Source of the DNA: an uncultured Reyranella sp.
Lineage (GTDB): Bacteria; Pseudomonadota; Alphaproteobacteria; Reyranellales; Reyranellaceae
Reading direction: 5' to 3'
DNA: 33,627 nucleotides
Assembly: GCA_937915145.1 (NCBI GenBank)
Contig: CALDNT010000291.1
Location: 1-33,627 of the forward strand
The notes beneath the pieces were generated by a model. That model saw nothing but the letters and a program-made list of their open reading frames with translations, made no database searches and was not told the origin of the DNA. Positions 1 through 7,640 of this stretch are shown in pieces; the stretch's first letter is position 1, and every line of letters starts with the position of its first letter. Both the position numbers and the translations under genes were made by a program.

Positions 1-27
1 GGCAAGGGCAACCAGCAACTTGTTCAT
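1..27 (-). CDS. N-terminus of an exported protein (partial)
   Basis: Only the first nine codons (MNKLLVALA) are inside the window; the gene continues leftward beyond base 1. A strong ribosome binding site, GGAGG, lies at about 34-39 on the minus strand, seven bases before the ATG. A lysine followed by a hydrophobic run is how a secretion signal peptide starts, so an exported or lipid-anchored protein is likely. Nothing else can be said about its function. Confidence 0.5.
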
Positions 28-45
28 GGGACGACCTCCACCGGC

Positions 46-74
46 AAAATCCGACGGCTGCGCCCGCGGGTCAA
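46..74 (-). promoter_or_regulatory. Possible promoter for the leftward edge gene
   Basis: On the minus strand, TTGACC (69-74) is followed after 17 bases by GATTTT (46-51). The -35 is good and the -10 is weak. The position just upstream of the ribosome binding site fits, but this is inference from pattern only. Confidence 0.3.
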
Positions 75-137
75 GCGGTCTGCACGGAATTGCAACTTCA
101 GCAGGTTTTTGCTAGCTTTTTCGTCACAATGGGAGAC

Positions 138-167
138 GCCCGGCCACGAGATCCGCCGGGCATTTTT
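138..167 (+). terminator. Rho-independent terminator facing right
   Basis: A 7-bp perfect stem, GCCCGGC (138-144) with GCCGGGC (155-161), encloses a 10-base loop and is followed by ATTTTTA. The T-run is on the plus strand, yet no rightward gene lies upstream within the window, so the transcript it ends is not identified. Confidence 0.55.
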
Positions 168-362
168 ATGGTGCTTTTGCGTCCACCGCGATGGCCCATT
201 ATCCGGACACTCATCCCGTCCATCGACGGGCGTCGGTGGCACAGTTCGTCGGAGGGCGATTTCCTCGTTTAATCAAGCACTTGACCAGTACTTCTGGCAC
301 AAGTTGAGGAACAGCGCACGGCACAACGAGCTGTGCCACGAATCACCCGGTCAAGACGGCCT

Positions 363-1571
363 TCACGGAGTCGCCGGGGCCGGCATTGCCTGCAGCCGCG
401 CCAGCGGCGACAGCACGATTGCCAGGGCCGACAGGGCAAAGGCGACCGTGACCAGCACGAGCGCGCCGGGCAAGCCTGCCTGGGCCGCGACGAAGCCGCC
501 GGCCAGGGCGCCGAGCGGCCGCACGCCGTAGATTGCCGTCTGCACCGTGGCGTTGACCCGGCCCATCAGGGGCAACGGCGTCACGAGCTGGCGCACCGTC
601 GTCTGGCAGATCAGCCAGAGCATCGGGCCGAAGCCCACGAGGAAGAAGCCGGCGGCGGCAAGGCCAAAGCCGTGTCCCGAGGGTGCGGCGAGAAACAGCC
701 CGCCGGCCAGTACCGATACGGCAGGTCCGAAGATCAGGGTCGCGAGCGGCGGCAGGCGCCGCGAGGCGACCGGTGCCGCCAGCGCGCCCAGGATCAGGCC
801 GGCACCGTAGCCGGACTGGGCGAAGCCCATCTGTGCAGGATCGAGGCCGAGCGGTCCCAACGCCAGCGGCGCCCAGATCGTGAGCAGGGCGAAGAAGGCA
901 AAATTCCAGAATATCGCGCAGAGGCTGATGCCCCGCAGCAGCTCATGATGGATCACGAATTGGGCGCCGGTACGAATGGCGGCGGCGAAGGACGGGCGCA
1001 CGCTGCCCGTCGTGGGTGCCGGCACGCGCGGCAAGGCGCGCACGCAGGCCAGCGCCAGCGCGGCGCCGAGCGCGGCGAGCCCGTAGCCCCAAGTCGGAGA
1101 CAGATACTGGGCGAGCAGGCCCGCCACGAACGGTGCTGCCAGACTGACGCCGGCGCGCGCCAGCTCGAGGCGGGCATTGGCGCGGGGCAGATCCGCCGCT
1201 GGGACGAGGCTTGGCAGCAGCGATACCGAGGTCAGCACATAGACCACGGTGCCCGAGGCACCGAGGAAGGCGGCAATACCGAGCAGGCTCGCCGCGCCGG
1301 CTGCCGCGGCAGCGACAGCTACTACCGACGCCAGCAAACCGAGCGCGAGCGCGGCGATCAACAAGGTGCGGCGCGGCATGCGGTCGACCCAGGCGCCGGC
1401 GGGAAGGGAGACCAGCAGCCAGGCAGCACTTTGGGCCGCGACCAGCACGCCGAGCACGTCAGGTCCGGCGTCAAGAACCAGTGTCGCGGTCAGCGGCAGG
1501 GTGGCGAGCGCCAGTTGGTCGGCGGCGTGGGTTCCGGCGGCGGCGCCGAACAGAGCGGTGAAGGGCTTCAT
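363..1571 (-). CDS. MFS transporter
   Basis: The 402-residue protein has about twelve hydrophobic segments and the cytoplasmic loop motif of the major facilitator superfamily after segment two (LPAGAWVDRMPRR, around residues 55-67), equivalent to the family's GxxxDRxGRR. The order of segments and the length suit a drug- or metabolite-exporting MFS permease of the inner membrane. The substrate cannot be read from the sequence. The ATG start has no strong Shine-Dalgarno sequence. The gene diverges from phaB across a 105-bp spacer that must carry both promoters. No partner transport subunit is nearby, as expected for a single-component carrier. Confidence 0.85.
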   Translation of the reverse strand: MKPFTALFGAAAGTHAADQLALATLPLTATLVLDAGPDVLGVLVAAQSAAWLLVSLPAGAWVDRMPRRTLLIAALALGLLASVVAVAAAAAGAASLLGIAAFLGASGTVVYVLTSVSLLPSLVPAADLPRANARLELARAGVSLAAPFVAGLLAQYLSPTWGYGLAALGAALALACVRALPRVPAPTTGSVRPSFAAAIRTGAQFVIHHELLRGISLCAIFWNFAFFALLTIWAPLALGPLGLDPAQMGFAQSGYGAGLILGALAAPVASRRLPPLATLIFGPAVSVLAGGLFLAAPSGHGFGLAAAGFFLVGFGPMLWLICQTTVRQLVTPLPLMGRVNATVQTAIYGVRPLGALAGGFVAAQAGLPGALVLVTVAFALSALAIVLSPLARLQAMPAPATP

Positions 1572-1618
1572 GATGGCGGTTCTATGACCGGTCGCAGTCG
1601 CGCTCTATCCGGCACCGG

Positions 1619-1647
1619 CTGCGAATTCCGGCGGAACCCGCTAGAGT
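1619..1647 (+). promoter_or_regulatory. Possible phaB promoter
   Basis: CTGCGA (1619-1624) and TAGAGT (1642-1647) are separated by 17 bases in the spacer between the diverging MFS and phaB genes. Both boxes match the sigma-70 consensus only partly, so the call is tentative. Confidence 0.3.
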
Positions 1648-1676
1648 GCGGCGGTGGCACGACCAGGGAGGAAAAA

Positions 1677-2402
1677 GTGGCTCAAAGAGTTGCAATCGTG
1701 ACGGGCGGAACGCGCGGCATTGGCGGCGCCATCTCGCGCATGTTGAAGGACAAGGGCTACAAGGTTGCCGCCACCTATGCTGGCAACGACGCCGCCGCCC
1801 AGAAATTCAAGGCCGAGACCGGCATCGGCGTCTACAAATTCGACGTCGGCGATGTCGCAGCCTGCCAGGCCGCCGTGACCCAGATCGAGAAGGATCTCGG
1901 GCCGGTCGAGATTCTGGTGAACAACGCCGGCATCACCCGTGACTCGACCATGCGGCGGCTCACGCGCGACATGTGGGATGCCGTCATCGACACCAACCTC
2001 GGCTCGTGTTTCAACATGTGCAAGGCCGTGTGGGAGGGCATGAACGCCCGCGGTTTCGGCCGTGTCGTCAATATCGGCTCGATCAACGGCCAGGGCGGTC
2101 AGTACGGCCAGGTGAACTACGCCGCTGCCAAGTCGGGTATCCACGGTTTCACCAAGGCGCTGGCGCAGGAAGGCGCGTCCAAGGGCATCACCGTGAACGC
2201 CATCGCGCCGGGTTACACCGATACCGACATGGTCTCGGCGGTGCCGGCCAACGTGCTGGAGAAAATCGTCGCCAAGATCCCGGTCGGGCGTCTGGGCAAG
2301 GCCGAGGAGATCGGGCGCGGCGTGATGTTCCTGATCGCCGACGACGCCGGTTTCATCACCGGCTCGACACTGTCGATCAATGGCGGCCAGCATATGTACT
2401 GA
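1677..2402 (+). CDS. phaB: Acetoacetyl-CoA reductase (SDR family)
   Basis: The 241-residue enzyme reduces acetoacetyl-CoA to (R)-3-hydroxybutyryl-CoA with NADPH, the second step of polyhydroxybutyrate synthesis. It shows the Rossmann motif TGGTRGIG near the N-terminus, NNAG in the middle, and the SDR catalytic set Ser135, Tyr148 and Lys152 (motifs NIGSINGQ and NYAAAK). The stretch SINGQGGQYGQVNYAAAKSG and the ending GGQHMY are typical of PhaB and separate it from FabG. The start is the GTG at 1677, preceded by GGGAGGAAAAA; a longer open frame reaches upstream but only shadows the MFS gene on the other strand. A hairpin terminator follows, so it is probably transcribed alone. No phaA or phaC is in the window. 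Confidence 0.93.
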   Translation: MAQRVAIVTGGTRGIGGAISRMLKDKGYKVAATYAGNDAAAQKFKAETGIGVYKFDVGDVAACQAAVTQIEKDLGPVEILVNNAGITRDSTMRRLTRDMWDAVIDTNLGSCFNMCKAVWEGMNARGFGRVVNIGSINGQGGQYGQVNYAAAKSGIHGFTKALAQEGASKGITVNAIAPGYTDTDMVSAVPANVLEKIVAKIPVGRLGKAEEIGRGVMFLIADDAGFITGSTLSINGGQHMY

Positions 2403-2426
2403 CAATCGCGCGGGAAGCGCCATGAT

Positions 2427-2458
2427 GGGGCCGGCGCTGAGCCGGCCCCTATCATTTT
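2427..2458 (+). terminator. Rho-independent terminator after phaB
   Basis: A perfect 9-bp stem, GGGGCCGGC (2427-2435) with GCCGGCCCC (2441-2449) around the loop GCTGA, is followed by TATCATTTT. The T-tract is interrupted. It separates phaB from the operon that begins at 2472. Confidence 0.7.
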
Positions 2459-2471
2459 GTGGAAGCGAGCG

Positions 2472-2870
2472 ATGACCAGATTGACCGAATACAAGGACAT
2501 GAATCAGCGGGCAAAGGCCGTCGTCGACGGCATCGCCAAGGCGCGCGGCGCCGATCCGGCCGATATCAACAACGTCTGGAAGGCACTCGCTCGCCACCCC
2601 GATGTCATGGAGAATTTTGCCGCCGAGATGAAGGTGGCGATGGCGCCGGGCAAGCTCGACGGGCTGACCAAGGAGTTGATCTACCTGGCCGTCAGCATCA
2701 CCAACCAGTGCGACTACTGCATCAATTCGCACGGCTACATGGCGCGCCGGAAGGGCATGAACGAGGAGATGTACCAGGAGTTCATGGCGGTCGTTCTCGC
2801 CGCCCAGAAAGGCAACAAGCTGGCGTCGGGCTATCGTGTTCCCATCGACCCCGCGTTCGAGGAGAAGTGA
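2472..2870 (+). CDS. Carboxymuconolactone decarboxylase/AhpD-like protein
   Basis: The 132-residue, mostly helical protein carries the AhpD-type redox motif C80-D-Y-C83 with a histidine at 87 (CDYCINSH). In the AhpD branch of this family that motif supports peroxide reduction or disulfide exchange in the cytoplasm. True gamma-carboxymuconolactone decarboxylases lack the CxxC pair, so a redox role is the better reading, with partner unknown. The ATG at 2472 is chosen over an upstream TTG at 2457 because GGAAG sits about six bases before it. It is the first gene of a tight operon: the next start lies two bases past its stop. Confidence 0.82.
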   Translation: MTRLTEYKDMNQRAKAVVDGIAKARGADPADINNVWKALARHPDVMENFAAEMKVAMAPGKLDGLTKELIYLAVSITNQCDYCINSHGYMARRKGMNEEMYQEFMAVVLAAQKGNKLASGYRVPIDPAFEEK

Positions 2871-2872
2871 CC

Positions 2873-3676
2873 GTGAGCGACGGGAAGTCCACCACGTGGG
2901 ACGCCAATCTCTATCTGAAGTTCGCCGATCATCGCGTGCGGCCGGCACTCGACCTGATGGGCCGTCTCGATCCGGCGAACGGCGCGCGGCCGGGCCACGC
3001 GATCTACGATCTCGGCTGCGGCGCCGGCAACATCTCGCGCATACTTGCCGAGCGGTTCCCGTCGGCCGAGATCGTCGGCATCGATTCCTCGGAGGAGATG
3101 CTGGCCAAGGCGCGCACCCAGACGGTCGACAGCCGCGTCGTTTTTGCCAAGGGCGATCTCGCGCACTTCGAGCCGGGCAAGCCCGCTGGCATTCTTTACA
3201 GCAATGCCGCCTACCATTGGCTCGACGGACATATCGACATGTTCCCCGGGCTGGTGAAGTTGCTGCCGTCGGGCGGTCAACTCGCGATCCAGATGCCGCG
3301 AAATCATGAGGCGCCGTCGCACGCGCTGATGCGCACCGCCGCCGAGGCAGGGCCATGGCGTGACAAGCTCGCGGGGGTGCGCACGATCCGTCCGGTACTC
3401 GATCCCGGGCACTACTATGAAGCCTTGAAGCCTCTCTGCTCCGATCTCGAAGTCTGGGAGACGATCTATCAGCAGCCGCTCACCGGCAAGGATCCGGTGG
3501 CGCAGTACACTGCCGGCACGGGGCTGCGGCCGTTCCTCGACCTGCTGCAGGAGCCGGAGCGGACGCAGTTCTACGAGACCTATGCCGCGCTGGTCGCCAA
3601 GGCCTATCCGACGCGCGCCGACGGCATCACCCTGTTTCCGTTCCGGCGCCTATTCATCGTGGCACGCCGCGCATGA
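2873..3676 (+). CDS. tam: Trans-aconitate 2-methyltransferase
   Basis: This 267-residue SAM-dependent enzyme methylates trans-aconitate, an inhibitory by-product formed from cis-aconitate, at a carboxyl group. The SAM-binding glycine motif DLGCGAGN begins at Asp46 and is followed by the acidic residue of motif II (IVGIDSS). The Tam-type opening (TTWDANLYLKF), the AYHWL region, the ATGLRPFL stretch and the ending FRRLFIVARR resemble E. coli Tam across its length. The GTG start at 2873 is supported by AGGAG at the end of the preceding gene; the open frame runs further upstream but that part overlaps that gene. Its stop overlaps the gamma-glutamyltransferase start by four bases, implying translational coupling. 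Confidence 0.88.
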   Translation: MSDGKSTTWDANLYLKFADHRVRPALDLMGRLDPANGARPGHAIYDLGCGAGNISRILAERFPSAEIVGIDSSEEMLAKARTQTVDSRVVFAKGDLAHFEPGKPAGILYSNAAYHWLDGHIDMFPGLVKLLPSGGQLAIQMPRNHEAPSHALMRTAAEAGPWRDKLAGVRTIRPVLDPGHYYEALKPLCSDLEVWETIYQQPLTGKDPVAQYTAGTGLRPFLDLLQEPERTQFYETYAALVAKAYPTRADGITLFPFRRLFIVARRA

Positions 3677-5328
3677 GGATCGGCCGCCTGCTTGCGGCAT
3701 TGGTGGGCTTGCTGGCGGTTTGCCGGGTGCAGCCCGGCCTGGCCGCGCCGCAGGCGATGGTGGCGGCAGCCCATCCCCTGGCTGTCGAGGCCGGCCTGGA
3801 GACGCTTCGGCGCGGCGGCTCGGCCGTCGATGCGGCGATCGCTGTCCAGATGGTGCTGGGCGTCGTCGAGCCTCACGCCTCGGGCATCGGCGGCGGCGGC
3901 TTCCTGCTGCACTACGACAATGCGACTCAGGCCATCGCCGTCTATGACGGCCGCGAGACCGCTCCCGCCGGTGCCAATCCAGAGATGTTTCTCGATCGCG
4001 ACGGCACGCCGCTCGGCTTTCGTGAAGCCGTCGCCTCCGGCATTTCCGTCGGCGTACCGGGCTTGCTGGCAGTTCTAGAACTCGCCCACAAAGAACACGG
4101 CAAGCTTGCCTGGAGCACACTGTTCGAGCCGGCGATCGTGGCCGCCGGCGACGGCTTTGCCACGCCGCCGCGGCTCGCTGCCTGGCTTGGCAGGCTGCCG
4201 GGGCTCGACAAAGAACCGGGCATCCGCGCGATATATTTCAATGCCGATGGGTCGCCCCGGAAGGCAGGCGACTGGATCGTCAATCGTGATCTTGCCGATA
4301 CGATGCGTCTGATCGCCGACGATGGCGTGCGTGCTTTCTATCGAGGCGCCATTGCCGATGAGATGGTGGATCGTGTGCGAAAACACGTCCGTCCCGGCAC
4401 CCTCTCGCTCGCTGACCTGGCCGGCTATCGTCCGATCAAGCGCGAGCCGGTGTGCGGGCCTTATCGTCTCTGGATCGTCTGCGGTATGCCGCCACCTTCA
4501 TCGGGCGGCATCGCGATCCTGCAGGTGCTGGCGCTGCTCGAACCCTTCGAGATCTGGCGCGACAGACCCAACGACCTGCGGTCGGTCCACCTCATCGCCG
4601 AGGCGAGCCGGCTCGCCTTCGCCGACCGCGACCGCTACGTGGCCGATCCCGCTTTCGTGAATGTGCCGACGGCGGGGCTGCTGTCCACGGCTTACCTTGC
4701 CGAGCGTCGCAAGCTGATGTCGCTGGATCGCAGCATGGGCAGGATCGGCCCCGGCGTGCCGCCGGGCTATGTCGAGCGCGGCACCAGCCATATGAGCATC
4801 GTCGATCGCTGGGGCAATGCCGTTAGCTTCACCACCACCATCGAGGCCCCGTTCGGCGCCCAGATCATGGTGCGTGGTTTTCTTCTGAATAACGAACTCA
4901 CCGATTTTTCACCGCGGCCCGAGGTGGATGGCAAGCAAGTCGCCAACCGGGTCGAACCGGGCAAACGGCCACGCTCGTCGATGTCGCCGACGCTGGTCCT
5001 CGACCGTGACAGGAGGTTGGTGGCGGCCGTGGGTTCGGCGGGTGGGTCACGCATCATCGGCGACACGCTGCAGGCGCTGATCGGCATGCTCGACTGGAAT
5101 CTGACGGTTTCTGCAGCCATCGCGCTGCCACGCGTGATCAATGCCAACGGGCCGACGGAGTTGGAGGCGGACACGCCGCTGACCGGGCTGGCGGGTGGCT
5201 TGCGCGCCTTGGGCCATCAAGTACAAGTCCGCGTGCATGAGGGTGGCCTCGCCGGCATTCGCCGGGTGGGCGACGGTTGGGAAGGCGGTGCCGATCCCCG
5301 TCGCGACGGTGCCGCCCGGGGAGAATAG
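3673..5328 (+). CDS. ggt: Gamma-glutamyltransferase
   Basis: The 551-residue precursor matches the usual length of bacterial GGT. A signal peptide (about residues 1-25, ending near GLAA) sends it to the periplasm, where it cleaves or transfers the gamma-glutamyl group of glutathione. The protein cuts itself before a threonine that becomes the nucleophile; here that is Thr371 in GTSHMSIVD. After it come the typical small-subunit motifs NNELTDF and the oxyanion region RPRSSMSPT, then GSAGGSRI. The large subunit carries the substrate arginine in DGRETAP. The ATG overlaps the tam stop. The next gene starts one base after its stop, so it sits inside one operon. Confidence 0.92.
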   Translation: MRIGRLLAALVGLLAVCRVQPGLAAPQAMVAAAHPLAVEAGLETLRRGGSAVDAAIAVQMVLGVVEPHASGIGGGGFLLHYDNATQAIAVYDGRETAPAGANPEMFLDRDGTPLGFREAVASGISVGVPGLLAVLELAHKEHGKLAWSTLFEPAIVAAGDGFATPPRLAAWLGRLPGLDKEPGIRAIYFNADGSPRKAGDWIVNRDLADTMRLIADDGVRAFYRGAIADEMVDRVRKHVRPGTLSLADLAGYRPIKREPVCGPYRLWIVCGMPPPSSGGIAILQVLALLEPFEIWRDRPNDLRSVHLIAEASRLAFADRDRYVADPAFVNVPTAGLLSTAYLAERRKLMSLDRSMGRIGPGVPPGYVERGTSHMSIVDRWGNAVSFTTTIEAPFGAQIMVRGFLLNNELTDFSPRPEVDGKQVANRVEPGKRPRSSMSPTLVLDRDRRLVAAVGSAGGSRIIGDTLQALIGMLDWNLTVSAAIALPRVINANGPTELEADTPLTGLAGGLRALGHQVQVRVHEGGLAGIRRVGDGWEGGADPRRDGAARGE

Positions 5329-5329
5329 A

Positions 5330-6523
5330 GTGGCCGCGAAGAAACTGCCGAGTGTCCTGCTGCGCGCCGGCGAGGACCGCCGCGTGCGGTCGGGCCATCC
5401 CTGGGCCTTCTCCAACGAAATTCTGATGGATCCCGAGACCAAGGCGCTGCCGCCGGGTTCGCTGGTGATCCTGCGTACGCCGGGCGGCGAGGCGTTGGGC
5501 GTCGCCACCTTCAATCCGCATTCGCTGATTGCCGCGCGCCTGCTGACCTCGAATCCTGAGGCGGTCATCGATGCCCTGTTTTTCGGACGGCGGCTGGCCA
5601 ATGCCATGGCACTCCGCGATCGGCTGGTCGGCGTTCCCTACTATCGCCTGATCCATGCCGAGGCCGACGGCCTGCCGGGCGTGATCATCGACCGCTTCGG
5701 CGATGCGGTCGTCATGCAGGTCAATTCGATCGGCATGGAACATCTGACGCCTGTCCTGCTCGAGGCCATCGAAGCCGAGCTGTCGCCGCGCGTCATCGTA
5801 CTCAAGAACGATTCGCCGGTCCGCGAACTCGAAGGCCTGAAGCGCGAGACCACGATTGCCAAGGGCGAACTCGCCGGGCCGATCGAGCTGATCGAGAACG
5901 ACGCACGGTTCGTGGCTGATCTCTCGGGCGGTCAGAAGACCGGCTGGTTCTTCGACCAGCGTGACAACCGCCGCTTCATGGCGCGCTTTGCCAAGGACGC
6001 CCGCGTGCTCGATGCCTATTGCTACAGCGGCGGGTTTGGCGTGCTGGCGGCCAAGCACGGCGCCAAGTCGGTGATGTGCCTCGATCGCTCCCAACCCGCG
6101 CTCGACTCCGCCACCAAGGCTGCCGAATTGAACGGCGTCGGCGATGTCGTGACCTTCCGAAAGGGCGAGGTCTTCGAGACCCTGGAAAAGCTTGGACCCG
6201 ACGGCCGAAATTTCGATGTCGTGATCTGCGACCCGCCGGCCTTCGTGAAGAGCCGCAAGGACGTCAAGGTGGGCGTGCAGGGCTATCGCAAGATGGTGCG
6301 GTTGGCGGCTCCTCTGGTTGCTCCTGGCGGCTTCCTGTTCGTGGCCTCGTGCTCGCATCTGGTCGAACCGCCGCTGTTTGCCGAACAGGTGCGGCGCGGC
6401 CTGCGCGATGCTGGCAAGGGCGCGCGCATCCTGCGCAGCGCCGGCGCAGCACTGGATCATCCGGTGCATCCCGGCCTACCTGAGACCGCCTACCTCAAGG
6501 CGATGACCCTTCAGATCGACTGA
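5330..6523 (+). CDS. rlmI: Class I SAM-dependent rRNA methyltransferase (RlmI-like)
   Basis: The 397-residue protein has an N-terminal PUA-like RNA-binding region (about residues 1-75, with the GHPWAFSNEI motif) and a C-terminal Rossmann methyltransferase domain. The SAM-binding motif DAYCYSGGFG begins at Asp228 and the catalytic motif DPPAF at Asp301, with an SCS near residue 342. This arrangement is that of RlmI, which makes 5-methylcytosine in 23S rRNA (C1962 in E. coli); related members have other targets, so the exact base is inferred. The GTG start at 5330 follows GGGGAG; a longer upstream frame runs inside ggt and is a shadow. It lies two bases before the next gene. Confidence 0.85.
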   Translation: MAAKKLPSVLLRAGEDRRVRSGHPWAFSNEILMDPETKALPPGSLVILRTPGGEALGVATFNPHSLIAARLLTSNPEAVIDALFFGRRLANAMALRDRLVGVPYYRLIHAEADGLPGVIIDRFGDAVVMQVNSIGMEHLTPVLLEAIEAELSPRVIVLKNDSPVRELEGLKRETTIAKGELAGPIELIENDARFVADLSGGQKTGWFFDQRDNRRFMARFAKDARVLDAYCYSGGFGVLAAKHGAKSVMCLDRSQPALDSATKAAELNGVGDVVTFRKGEVFETLEKLGPDGRNFDVVICDPPAFVKSRKDVKVGVQGYRKMVRLAAPLVAPGGFLFVASCSHLVEPPLFAEQVRRGLRDAGKGARILRSAGAALDHPVHPGLPETAYLKAMTLQID

Positions 6524-6525
6524 TC

Positions 6526-7557
6526 ATGCTCAAGGTCGGGCCACGCAACCTCATCACCGACGTCGATGGTGTTCTGGTCGGCAACGCCCAGGACCAGGCG
6601 CTTCGTTCCGGAGTCAGTGTCATTCTGTGCGAGAGTCCGTCGATGGCTTCAGGCGATGTGCGCGGCGGTGCGCCGGGCACGCGCGACACTGATCTCCTCG
6701 ACCCTGCATGCCGGGTTGATCGCATCGACGCCGTTTGCCTCTCCGGAGGATCGGCGTTCGGGTTGTCTGCGGCCGATGGTGTCATGCGCTGGCTGAAAGA
6801 GCGTGGCCGCGGTGTCGCCATTGCCGATGCCATCGTGCCGATCGTGCCCACCGCCATCCTGTTCGATCTGCTGAACAGCGGGAACAAGACCTGGGACTGG
6901 CCGCCCTATCGTGAACTCGCCTACGAAGCTGCTGGCCGCGCCAGCCACGACTTTGCGCTCGGCAATGCCGGGGCAGGGTTGGGTGCCAAGGCGGGCAATC
7001 TGAAGGGCGGCCTGGGCAGCGCCTCGGCGGTCGATCCGGCGACGGGAATCCAGGTCGGCGCACTCGTGGCGGTCAATGCCCGCGGCTACACCACGATGGG
7101 TGACATGCCGCAGTTCTGGGCCTGGGCGCTGGAGCAGAACGGCGAGTTCGGCGGCCTGCCGCCACCGGCGCACGGTCTCGGCCTGCCGGTGTCGCACAGC
7201 CGTGCCGATCTCGGCCACGATCCCGCTGATGCCGCGCGCGGCGACCCACGTGGCAACACCACCATCGCCGTAGTGGCGACCAACGCCACGCTCGACAAGG
7301 CCTCGGCCAAACGACTGGCTGTGATGGCGCAGGACGGCCTAGCGCGCGCGATCAGGCCGGTGCATACGCCGCAGGATGGCGACACCGTGTTTGCCATCGC
7401 TACCGGCAAGCGAGACCTCGGCGTCGACCCGTTCGCACTTGCGGAACTGGGGACCCTCGCCGCCGACTGCCTTGCGCGCGCCGTGGCGCGCGGTGTTTAC
7501 AATGCCTCCACGCTCGGCGCTGCGCGCGGCTGGCGCGACGTGTTCGGCCACCGGTAG
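6526..7557 (+). CDS. P1 family (S58/NylC-type) autoprocessing peptidase
   Basis: The 343-residue protein belongs to the DmpA/BapA/NylC group of Ntn-like hydrolases, which includes L-aminopeptidase/D-esterases, beta-peptidases and nylon-oligomer hydrolase. Recognisable blocks are TDVDGVLVGN near the start, DVRGGAPGTRDTDLL, and LSGGSAFGLSAADGVM. The NylC-type self-cleavage site is seen as Asn244-Thr245 in GNTTIAVVATNA, and the supporting acidic pair as Asp284 and Asp286 in QDGDTVFA. This means Thr rather than Ser is the likely nucleophile, unlike DmpA itself. There is no signal peptide, so it probably acts in the cytoplasm on an unknown amide. It is the last gene of the operon that starts at 2472. 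Confidence 0.87.
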   Translation: MLKVGPRNLITDVDGVLVGNAQDQALRSGVSVILCESPSMASGDVRGGAPGTRDTDLLDPACRVDRIDAVCLSGGSAFGLSAADGVMRWLKERGRGVAIADAIVPIVPTAILFDLLNSGNKTWDWPPYRELAYEAAGRASHDFALGNAGAGLGAKAGNLKGGLGSASAVDPATGIQVGALVAVNARGYTTMGDMPQFWAWALEQNGEFGGLPPPAHGLGLPVSHSRADLGHDPADAARGDPRGNTTIAVVATNATLDKASAKRLAVMAQDGLARAIRPVHTPQDGDTVFAIATGKRDLGVDPFALAELGTLAADCLARAVARGVYNASTLGAARGWRDVFGHR

Positions 7558-7640
7558 GATTTCATGGATCGACGCCAGGTCGTATTCCATTGCCCGAAAT
7601 TCATAGTGTTGCCATCTTCGGCGGGCTAACAGGAAGTATC

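Larger units (their letters stand above)
28..362. other. Intergenic region without a convincing gene
   Basis: This 335-bp stretch lies between the leftward edge gene and the 3' end of the leftward MFS gene. It holds the edge gene's ribosome binding site and possible promoter, and a rightward-facing terminator at 138-167. From about 170 to 362 I see no gene, RNA or repeat that I can support; the short open frames here have no recognisable protein character. Confidence 0.5.

Noticed and set aside
333-1676. Long plus-strand open frame running into phaB
   Set aside because: It is the antisense of the MFS gene, rich in Arg/Gly/Ala without domain character; the real phaB begins at the GTG at 1677 with a strong ribosome site.
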